From Lagopus muta (lineage: Eukaryota > Chordata > Aves > Galliformes > Phasianidae), in the NCBI RefSeq assembly GCF_023343835.1, contig NC_064447.1, forward strand, positions 2,046,001 through 2,110,000: DNA of 64,000 nucleotides, given 5' to 3'. This document shows, in pieces, positions 55,381 through 64,000 of this stretch (position 1 is the stretch's first letter; each line of letters starts with the position of its first letter). Under the pieces are notes generated by a model. It had not been told where the DNA came from and did not search any database. It worked only from the letters and a program-made list of their open reading frames with translations. A program made the translations under genes and the position numbers.

Positions 55381-56920
55381 ATGTAAAAGAGGGACTCCTT
55401 CAGCCACTGCCCAACCACAGCCATCATCACAGGCTCTGCATCAGAGCAGATACGAGAACAACTGTTCTTTCAGGTCCCAGGTGTTCAAACAAGCTCAGGT
55501 TTATTTTGTCAAATAACTTCAGAAATGCACGTGACAATAGATGGGGCAACAGAATAGGAAACTAGTGAAAATTAGGAATAAGACTGCAGATTGCCTTTGC
55601 TAGTTACCAGTTGTTGGTCATTAATCTGAACACACAGAATACAATGCATCTGAATACAAGTTCCCTTATAATTGCCTTCCTGAGTTATTTTAATATCTTG
55701 ACAAACTGTGGCTCCTTCCCCATTAGTTGCCTTGCTTGTGCATCTCTGGGGCAATAAAAAAAAACAAAAGAAAGCTACCACTAGCAGCACAGTTCCATCA
55801 GAGCAACTGGCACTAGCTCACAATCCCGTGAGTGCTCACCTAGAGCCACCTCCCACTCGCCCAGCAACAATCAGAAGAGATGGAACTCTCCAGAGTTTAT
55901 TATAAATAAAAACACACGGATGATTTGTGGGAACAAATGATCTCTTTAGATGATTAGAGCTGTAGCCAACCATTTGGATAAGGCCCTGAAGGCATGAGGT
56001 GCTCTGGCTATCAGAAATGCTGTGTGTTGCCACTGGACTGCAAAGGAAAGCCACAGTTAATCACAGAAGTCCCAAGTCCCTTCTCTCCATTACTTCTGGT
56101 ATTTCTCTGCTCAGTCCCACCACCCCAGGCCAGCCTTCAGGTAGAAGTGGGAGCTGGGGAACTGCACTCATGCCCCATAAGATACAAATCTTTCTAGCTC
56201 AAGAGGGAGATGAGCTTGCAGAACACGAGCAAAGTATCTCAGTCTACATGCAACAAAACCCTTTTTCCCTCAGGTTTCACCAGACCCCTGCTCCACCAGC
56301 AGAATGCAGTGCTACAGTCGCTGCCTTTATATTTTGGCAGGCTGTGCAGAGGGCTCAGGAACAGCTGAATGAAATGGACGGCGGTGTGAAAATAAAGAGG
56401 GACAGCAGGCAAAAACGGGACGCAGGAACATATTCAAACAAGTGGCTCTGAGCCTCTCCAGTGACAGGCCTTGCTGTCACTGAAAGTCAGGAAGCCTCCA
56501 GAAGTGAAAACTCACAGCAGGAGCCCGACTAGTGAGCCTCCTCCTCCAGAGGCTACTTCTGCCCTGCACACAAGGGACACATTGAAGTGATGAGTGTCAC
56601 CAGGCTGGGTCAGCCCTAGTCACCAGCCTCTGCCCTTTCCACTTTATACCTCAGCAGCTCACTTCTTTAAAAGCCTCTGGTGAGGGACTGCACCAAAATG
56701 CAAGTGGATGACAGTGCCTGTACCCTGCAGTGAGCAGTGCACCTCCCCAGGGCTAGGAGCACGTGTCCCTCTGTGCCTGGTAGGTCTGCCAGCACAGTGA
56801 CAGGCACAGAGCCCAGCTTTCACTCTCCTTTATAAATCACCTTGAACCACTTAAAGACTTTGGGATGCTGCAGCAAACTGAGCAGCAACTTTAACTACTT
56901 ACTACAGGAGATGGAGGGGA

Positions 56921-56945
56921 AAAAAAAAAAAAAAAAAAAAAAAAG
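56921..56945. repeat. Poly(A) tract
   Basis: An uninterrupted run of about 24 A on the plus strand. On the NME3 strand it is poly(T). No gene-like or SINE-like body precedes it. Confidence 0.85.
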
Positions 56946-57142
56946 CTACTATTGCAGGGAGCTGAACTGCTGAATTACAAACAAAGACCAGCTCCCAGGG
57001 CCCCTCCACAGACACACAAAAGAGAAACTCTCAGCATGTGATACCACAACAGAATCCACAGCCAGCCTGAGGGGCCAAAATGGAACTAATGAAAATGCCC
57101 CATGCCCAGGTCAGGAAGATGTACTTCCCTCAGGCTGTGTCA

Positions 57143-58973
57143 TCACTCGTAGATCCATCGTTCAGCTGCATCCTCCCAGCACATCAGCTCCTCTGGGCGG
57201 AACCAGAGGGAGATCTCCTTCTGGGCACTCTCAACCGAGTCACTGCCATGAATCACATTCCTGTGGGGAACAAGAAAGAGATCAGGCTTGCAGTAAGCAG
57301 AGAAAGGCTGAGGAGGGAAGCTGCAACCGGGAAAGTTTCACTCCAACTGATTTAATTAAGCCTGCCAAGGCAGTCACATTGTACAGTATTCTTTCCCATC
57401 ACACAGCTCTCCTCCTTCTTGCTCAGGAGAACGTGGCTTAGGATGTGTAGGAGCTGTCAATTTCCAGCAGCCCTCCCTCCTGTAAGAAGTTATTTATGTG
57501 CTACGAAGGAGCTGCAAGTGGCTGTTTATCTGAGGAGTTTTTTTTGTTTGTTTTAAAGGTTTACCACTGATTTGCCTCCAGGTTTCTCACTTCTTTCAGT
57601 GAAATCAGGTCCTATAAAGCAGGCTCGGTGTCAGACACGAAGGAATGAAAACCTAAGCCAGAAAGGTTAGCAAGAGCAACTACCACAAGCCAGGTTCAGC
57701 TGCAGCCACCAGAGGTCACCACTGGACAATACGCAGTGGTGAGAAGCCCTTATGATTGCAGAACTGCAGCTTGGCTTTTGTTTCATACACGGATGCCTGG
57801 CAGAGCTGAGCAGCCTCCAGGAGAGGGCTCAGGGCTCCTCCGTGCCTCTTCACAGCCTGACAGTCCTGATTCCCTGTCAAGCAAACCCCTTGGCCCAAGG
57901 GAGAAGAGGCCTCAGGAAGCATGAGAGACCTAAACCCAGGCTGCTCCCTTCTGGCAAAACCAACCCAGGTCACCGTGTCCAGTGTCAATACCTGAGTGAT
58001 CTGAACTTTGCTCTGCTGATGCAGCCTTGCAGGGCTTGGGCAGGAATGCAAGGACAGGAATGCACAGCAACACTCAGGGCACAAGAAGCCAGACTCACTT
58101 GCCAACTTCAATGCAGAAGTCTCCTCGGATGGTGCCAGGCTTGGACTCAGCCGGGTTGGTCTCTCCAATCATCGTGCGTGCCATCCTCACCACATCCAGA
58201 CCCTGCCACACCTACACAACAGCAAACAGAATCAGCTCCAATGACTCACCCTGAAATCAAACTGCATCCTCTATACCAGCACAGCTCCCAGAGGCCCTCA
58301 GATGGAGCCCTCCTCACCCATTCCCCCCAGCACTCACCATGGCCACCACTGGCCCCGAGCTCATATACTTCACCAGGCGGCCATAGAAGGGCCGGTCCCG
58401 CAGGTCGATGTAGTGCTCCTTCAGCAGCTCCTCCGAAGCCTGCACACAACACACGGCCCTGCAGCCTCCTGACAAGGCATGGAACCCGTCCCGCGTGCCG
58501 GGGCACACCGAGAGCCCCGCCCGACCCTCGCACCTGCAGCAGCTTCAACCCCACCAGCTTGAAGCCCTTCCTCTCGAAGCGCCGCACGATCTCACCCACC
58601 AGGTGCCGCTGGACGCCGTCCGGTTTGATGGCGATGAAGGTGCGCTCGGAGATACCGGAGCGAGCTGCGAGAGGGCATGGGTGTCAGGTGGAGGGGAAGG
58701 AGGGGGGAAAGGGAAAAAGGGGGCAGAAAAAGGAGAAGGGGAGGAAGAAGAAAAAGGGGGCAGGGAGAGGGGAAAAAAAAGGGGGGTGGAGGACGGGGGA
58801 AAGGGTAGAAAGGAGGGAGGAGAAAAAAGGGGAAAGGGGTGGGGGGTTGAAGGGAAAGGATAAAAAAGGAGGAAGGGGAGGGGGGAAAAAAGGAGAACGG
58901 GAGAAAAAGGAAGGACGCCGGACTTACCGCTATGGAAGACGCTGGCGAAGACCGCCAGCACCAAGCAGATCAT
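57143..58973 (-). CDS. NME3: Nucleoside diphosphate kinase 3, complete, 5 exons
   Basis: NME3 transfers the gamma phosphate between nucleoside triphosphates and diphosphates through a phosphohistidine. NME3 is the isoform with a hydrophobic N-terminus, linked to the mitochondrial outer membrane. Coding exons in order: 58973-58928, 58664-58534, 58439-58338, 58211-58099, 57260-57143. All are GT-AG with agreeing phases: 510 nt and 169 residues, the same as human NME3. The hydrophobic start is [13 protein letters not shown]. The core follows with [33 protein letters not shown] and the catalytic signature [13 protein letters not shown], in which His135 is the phosphorylated residue, and it ends ERWIYE. 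An in-frame ATG 14 codons upstream (59,015) could give a longer form. The ATG at 58,973 is chosen by match to the family. Confidence 0.96.
58683..58918. repeat. Long purine tract in NME3 intron 1
   Basis: About 230 bases on the plus strand are almost entirely A and G, with only scattered C or T. They contain many GGGG and AAAAA blocks and imperfect mirror symmetry. The tract fills most of the 263-base NME3 intron 1. In the NME3 transcript it reads as pyrimidines. Such tracts can form triplex (H-DNA) or G-quadruplex structures. Confidence 0.85.
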
Positions 58974-59177
58974 GGCGGCGGCGGCACTCTTAAAGGAACC
59001 GCGCCCTCCGCTCATGTGTCCGCCTGAAAGAGTACCCCCTCACCCACACCGGAACATTTGTGCTGCGGCCGAGGGGTGGCGCCGGAGGCTTTAGAGGGAG
59101 GGGCGCTCCGCTGCTGCCATGGCAACGGGCGCGGCCTAGTGGGGCCTGGAGCCTCCCAGAGTCTGCAGGGTTCGGCC
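58974..59177. promoter_or_regulatory. NME3/EME2 bidirectional CpG-island promoter
   Basis: The two start codons are only 204 bases apart on opposite strands, within a CpG-rich TATA-less block that extends through both first exons. An ETS-type CCGGAA is near 59,049. A divergent shared promoter is the simplest reading. EME2 mRNA would carry a short uORF at 59,119-59,139. Confidence 0.7.
59119..59139 (+). promoter_or_regulatory. EME2: EME2 uORF, MATGAA
   Basis: A six-codon upstream frame in strong initiator context (GCCATGG) ends 38 bases before the EME2 ATG. It matters only if EME2 transcription begins upstream of 59,119, which cannot be seen here. Confidence 0.45.
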
Positions 59178-62100
59178 ATGGCGGGCAGCGAGCGGTGCCG
59201 CCGGGCCCGGGCGACATGGGAGGTGTCCGAGTCAGAACCGGAGCCCGAGCCCCACGGCTCCAGTGCGGCTCCGGAAGTCTCTCCTCCGGCGGCAGCCGCC
59301 GTACGGCCGAAGCGGCGGAGGGCGGCCGGGGAGGCCGAGGCCCGGAGGCGGGAGCGGCAGCGGCGGAAGGAGCGGGAGGCGCTGGAGAAGCGGGAGGCGG
59401 CAGCGGCTTGGCGGCTGCTGAGGCCCGAGCGCTGCCTGCGGCTCCTGGAGGTGTGAGTGGATCCAGGTGGGCTGCGGGGCCTGGCGGGCAGAGCCGAGGG
59501 CAGCCCCGTGCTGCTGCTGCCTGCTGAGCGGCTCTCGGCCGGGCCAGCACCCCTCACTCGGCTGCTGGTGGGTTTGCATCGTGCTGGGCTCTGGTGAAGC
59601 AGCAGTGCCGTTAGTATTAGCACAGATAAAGCAGCTCTTTTTCTTATGTCAGGGCTGATCGTTATTTCTCCACAGGTTTCCTTGAAGATCCCGGCTCAGA
59701 TATTTGGATCAAGGCTTTGAGTTCCCTGGACTGTAAACATTCCTTTAAGCCTCAGGCAATTCCCTGCAGCATAACCTGGAGGAGAAATATGCCAACCATT
59801 CCATCTTCCCCAGTGAGTCGTCATCTTCTCTGTTGTAAATGTAATTTGACATCAGATGTTCTGTGGGGAGAAAGCTTTGACTTGGCTTTCTGTGCTGGGT
59901 GCTGACAGCAGCAGCCTCAGGTGTGCTGGTTACCAATGGCCACAGGTAGCTCAGGAGGAGAGCTGGAAGTGGTCCTCATTCAGATTATTCTAAAGATGGT
60001 GTTTTCTAAGTATCTACACATGTTTGGTTTAGGCATGTGTGCATCCAGTAATAGTCTGGGGAGTTTGTAGTAAGCAAGACTGAAATGACCACAAGTTATT
60101 CATACAGAGATATTAGTTAGGTTGGCAGCAGCTTTTCCAGAGCAGATGTTGTGTATGGCCTGCTGTCACAGGCAGCATCTGCATGGTTGGAAAAGGCTGG
60201 GCAAGTTTGCTGCAGGGCCCCCAGCTTTGAAAGTCTACCAACTGCTTCCTGAATTTTGCTTCTAGGAACCTTAAAGAGGGCAGGTTCCTTCTGGTACCAA
60301 ATACTGTGCCTGTTTCGGTTTGGCCATGGTAGGTGCTGTGTAAAACTGTATTTTTGTAGCCACAAAGCTAGGCTGTTCTTGTCCTCACCCCCACTATAAG
60401 AATTTCAGATAGAGGCAGAACTGTAGTTTGGTTCTTGTGGTCATATGATGACTTTGAGGTGCAGACAGAGATGTTTTTTGTCTTTTTGGCTTAGATGGCA
60501 ATTTCTGCAGTTGTCACTGCTTTCCTCACCAGGTCATTTATTGCACCTTCGGTGATCTGCTTGTGTGGGAAAGTTCTTTCAGCTCAGCAGTGGGCTTTGA
60601 TCAGCATAGTACTGTTGTGGTTTAACCCAGCAGGTGGCTAAGCTCGCTTCTTCCCTTCCCAGTGGACTCGGGGGAGAGAATCTGGGGGAAAAAGAAAAGT
60701 TGAACTCGTGAGTTGAGTTAGAGAATAGAAAGAGGAGAAAAAGAATAACAGTTATAATAATTATATATGTCTAACAGGTGATTCACAAACAATCACTCAG
60801 CCACCTGCCAGCCAGTCCCCGAGCAGCAGCAGGCCACCCATTGAACTCCTCCCTTTTTCAGGCTTTCCTTCCACATGATGTGATGTGGTATGGAATTTCC
60901 CTTTGGCCAGTTCAGGTCAGCTGTCCTTATTCTGTCTCCTCCAGCTCCTCCTGCTTCCCTGTCCCTCTCACTGGCAGGACAATAGGAGAAGCTGAGAATA
61001 CTAAAGCAATACTAAAATGTCCTTATATCCTCTATACAAAACTAGAGACATTGATGTATTATCAGCATTGTTCTTCTAAAACCAAAACATGGCATCGTAT
61101 CAGATACTATGAATTAAAATGACTGTCCCAGCTGAATCTAACATGGCCTTGTGAGTTTCAGAACCCCTAAAAGCATAGGCACTGCATAGGTGGAGACATG
61201 CTGGGTTCTGCATGTGTTGGAAATTATTTCTTCTCCTTTAGGATGACTGCATGGTGAAAACTGAAGAGGAAAAGGAGGTGTTGGTGTTGTTGGAGCCAGC
61301 AGATTTTCTAAAGCGCCTCTATTCCCTAACCCAGGTAATGTAGATCTCTGAGCCAGAGCCATGCAGAGTGCCAGGTGAACATGGGAGGCAAGGGAGGGTT
61401 CATTCATAACTGCCACTGCTCCACCTTGAAACAAAGCTGCGTTACAGAGTGCAGCAGAGAACCCGTGTGAGAGTGCAGTGATAGGGGAAACGTGCAGGCA
61501 TTTGCCTTTAAACCCACTACAGGATGCTGCTTTCCTTCAGAGGAGGATTGGGCAGGATTGCCTTGGGAGGATTGCCTTTCCTTGTGTTTAGCTTTTTCCT
61601 TTTCATTGTGCTTATAAAAAAAATGCTTGAAAGAAACAATCAAAGCAAGCAGTCCTTAGAAATGCTTGCATTTGGAAGCAGAGAATTTAATGGTTAGTTC
61701 ATGTGCCTGCAGTCATGCCATGTTTTATTTATACCTATCTAGGCAGCCTGTGCTTCTGCCCTGAGAAGTTCAGAGGCCATCCAGCGCAGTCTGAGAGTAG
61801 AGAAGGAGAGGCTAGAATAGCCAGTGCCTGTGAGAAGGTCAGTGCTAACGCTCCAGGGAGAAAGGTGAGCCAGAAAAAAAGCTGAGTATTGGCAGAGGTG
61901 GCATGCTGTGCCTGCCCAAAGGCAGCACTCTCAGCTGCAGTCTGGCTGCTGCCAGCTTCCAGTGATGAAAGTTGTTCTGGAAGCCCCCTGCTGTCCAGCC
62001 AGAGATAGGGAGGGTTTGTTTCAGAGAGGAAAACTGCTACAGACTTGGGTGTGATTTGTCTTGCTTCAGACTTTTGTTGATGCCTCGTCAGGGAGTCAGC

Positions 62101-64000
62101 CTGACCTGAACCAAGTGTTACCTTTGGCCAGCCTGGAGGGCTCTTCCACTAAAACCTACAGCCTGGCTGTCGTGGGGCTGGATGCCTACAGGTGGGATGT
62201 GCTGGGGGCGTGGGGAGCAGCGGGGCTGGGAAGTTTGCCATGGGTGGAGAGAAGCATCTGTGCAGCAGGGAGGTGTCTGGGGTGAGCTGCTGAGCGTGGT
62301 GTCAACATGGGCTGTAAATCACAAGGTCTGTGCTCGAGAGGACTTGAGTTTTACCATCTTGTGGATATATTTTGCAGATGGATTTAGAGCAGACTAAGGA
62401 TTTTGTAGTTAGCAAAATCCTTTTTACCTGTTTGCAGGTGAGACTACGCTCAGGACTAGGCAGAGGGATGCAGTGATACAGCTCTTGCTGCACTGCCCTG
62501 TGCACCAAGCAGGGCTGCAGTGCCTGTCTGTTCTCAGCAAAGTGTGCAGCTCGTGAAGCAGGGAGAGATGTTTGGTGCCTGAAGCCCCTTTCTTGTTCCT
62601 GGAATGTATTATTCATGTGCTGCTCCCAGTGCCTGAGTGCTTCCTGCCTGTGTGCATGCACAGCAGAGGAATTTCCTCTTCACGGTGACAGTGTGATTGT
62701 CCAGATTGTCCCACATCAACTCAGCTGCAGTAGCTAGGTCTGTCCTGTCCTGTCCTTTCTGAAATGTTTCCCAAGGGAGAGCTCTTGTTTCACCACTTCC
62801 TGGGCTCTTTCTCACTGAAGCCTGTGAGGATAATTTTACCAAGTGTGTTGCATTTTAAAATAATCAGCCGTGGCCTGTTGAGTTCTGCCACTAAGGGAGT
62901 CAAGCAGCATTTACCTTAGTTTTGGGTCTTGTCTTCTCTTCTGCAGCCACTTCCCTCCAGCTCACGTGTAGATCTGCAGTTCTTGACACAGAAGGGCTCC
63001 ATGTGGCATGCAGAACTGCAGCAGTGTGCCAGCTGTAGCAGTGCTGCCTCACCAGGGAGCTTTGTCTCCACCATCAAGTCTGACTGGGAGGTAGCAAAAG
63101 TGGGTGGATTAAGTGACCTTTTCCTTTTTATCACACAGCCTGAGGTGTGAATATGCAGTGCACAAGTGTGAGCTGTGTGTCTTGCTTACAGGTGTAACCA
63201 GGAGCAGAATGGGTGGCAGGCACTGAGCCCTGGAAAGCAGAGTTCCAAATGCCAGCCTGGCCCAGAGCTGTTCATGACTCAGCAGGAAATACTGGAGGTA
63301 GAATTTCTCATGCCCCTCTCATGTGCCCTTCTGCATAATGAATGTTTGACAAGGAAGGTGATGGCTTGCTTGGAGTCAGGTTGTGTCCACATGCATGCTC
63401 CCTCACCCTAACTGACCGTGAGCACGGGTTTGAGCCTTTTGTTTGGATCTGATCATGCCTCCCCTCCCCAGCCCCAACAAAAGCTGCCCAGTTAGCTGTG
63501 AAAATTGCTGTTGGTTCTCTGCCTTGCAAAGCCTGTGTCCCACAGCAGAGTGGAAGAGCTCCTTGTGATACCACAGCTGTCACAAACTAGGTCAAACAGG
63601 ATATAAACCCTTACTTGATATCCCTCAAACTAAATTCCTGCCCTGCCTGGGTATGTCCCAGAGGGGGATGATGACCCACCAGCTTACTGGGAGCTAAGAA
63701 GGATGAGCAGGCTTTACTACTCTTCTTTGTGAACAGAGCTCATGCAGTCAGCCCAGCCTCCCTCCCCTCCCAGCCCATCTGCACCCTGCTGAAAGATGTG
63801 GTGTGCCCCTGTGTTCTCCTTGCTCCTATTTCCGAGCGCTTTTGGTGGTCAGGGCTGACAGCAGCACTGCTGGCTGAAGCTGGAGCATGCTTATGAAGGA
63901 GGATGAGGGCCTCAGGTTGTCCTGGCCCTCCTGACCCTATTTCTGTCCCATTGGTTGGTGTCTTACATGTTTCACCACTGTCATTTCTCTTCCAGGCGCA
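59178..64000 (+). CDS. EME2: EME2, MUS81 partner subunit, 5' part (runs off the window)
   Basis: EME2 pairs with MUS81 to cleave branched DNA at stalled replication forks. It belongs to the XPF/ERCC4 fold family but lacks catalytic residues. Exons: 59178-59452, 59653-59812, 61242-61334, 62070-62191, 63192-63297, and a sixth starting at 63,996. All phases agree: 252 codons before exon 6. The N-terminus has RATWEVSESE (human PPTWEISDSD), then a basic segment and RLLRPERCLRLLEV. Exon 2 has FLEDPGSD (human ILEDAGAD) and ends with SITWRRN. Exon 3 has EVLVLLEPADFLKRLYSLTQ (human LLLLLEPEEFLQGVATLTQ). Exon 4 has LAVVGLDAY (human LAVIGLDAY). The exon 1-2 junction is the weak point: exon 2 keeps frame only from an acceptor at 59,652, not the one nearer FLEDPGSD. 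A solo LTR sits in intron 2. EME1 is less likely, given the match and the NME3 neighbour. Confidence 0.88.
60613..61143 (-). mobile_element. Solo LTR of an avian endogenous retrovirus (ERVL/ERVK-like)
   Basis: About 530 bases bounded by TGTTAG and CAACA on the minus strand, matching the widespread avian LTR that ends '..gggttaaaccacaaca'. The plus strand shows its typical blocks: 'gtggtttaacccagcaggtgg', 'ccagccagtccccgagcagc', 'atgtggtatggaatttccc' and 'ttggccagttcaggtcagctg'. No internal retroviral genes adjoin it, so it is a solo LTR fossil. It is clearly diverged and of moderate age. I see no clear target-site duplication. It lies in EME2 intron 2, antisense to EME2. Confidence 0.85.

Larger units (their letters stand above)
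54582..57142. other. Spacer between the UBN1 promoter and NME3, mainly CR1
   Basis: No coding gene is seen. The left 0.8 kb is CR1-derived. The remainder (55,400-57,142) contains plain AT-richer DNA with plus-strand AATAAA copies near 55,906 and 56,390, and a 24-base poly(A) run near 56,920. The part nearest 57,142 is presumably NME3 3' UTR, but I cannot place its end, since no canonical minus-strand AATAAA is close to the stop codon. Confidence 0.45.

Noticed and set aside
56921-56945. A(24) tract as the tail of a processed pseudogene or SINE
   Set aside because: Nothing upstream resembles a gene copy, a tRNA-like head or a CR1 end, and no flanking duplication is visible.
57752-58993. A 413-codon plus-strand frame
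   Set aside because: It is the antisense shadow of NME3 exons plus the intron 1 purine tract, which reads as K/E/G/R repeats in every forward frame. It has no domain and no splice logic.

Overview
This is nuclear DNA from a bird. The genes have long introns with GT-AG junctions and CpG-island promoters. CR1 LINE fragments are scattered in both orientations, and one solo LTR has the look of a common avian endogenous retrovirus LTR. The proteins match vertebrate families along their whole length. A galliform or related bird is plausible, but the sequence alone does not fix the species. I find no bacterial-type operon, CRISPR array, tRNA or rRNA.

Layout. Positions 1-6,500 are intergenic. They hold a G-rich minisatellite, a nested CR1-in-CR1 insertion and a possible upstream enhancer. 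Positions 6,579-26,942 (+) carry a complete periplakin gene, PPL: 22 coding exons whose phases all agree, giving 1763 residues. PPL meets UBN1 tail to tail near 27,840. UBN1 (ubinuclein 1) runs from 53,395 down to 31,117 (-): 17 coding exons with consistent phases, giving 1135 residues. Its CpG-island promoter is at about 53,590-54,200. Short plus-strand reading frames of unknown status start on the other side of that island. After about 2.5 kb of CR1-rich spacer comes NME3 (-), 57,143-58,973: five exons, 169 residues. It is head to head with EME2 (+), which starts at 59,178 and runs off the right end of the window at the first bases of its sixth exon.

The gene products act in separate processes. 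Periplakin is a desmosome and cornified-envelope cytolinker. UBN1 is the HIRA-complex subunit for histone H3.3 deposition. NME3 is a membrane-associated nucleoside diphosphate kinase. EME2 is the non-catalytic partner of MUS81 endonuclease. Their adjacency looks positional, through shared promoters and abutting 3' ends, rather than a pathway cluster. From memory of the human map, PPL-UBN1 and NME3-EME2 lie about 3 Mb apart on 16p13.3, so their adjacency here is a rearrangement relative to human. I saw no convincing new biological system. The most interesting points are regulatory: paired uORFs, interlocked poly(A) sites, a GRHL/AP-1 composite site and a purine tract.
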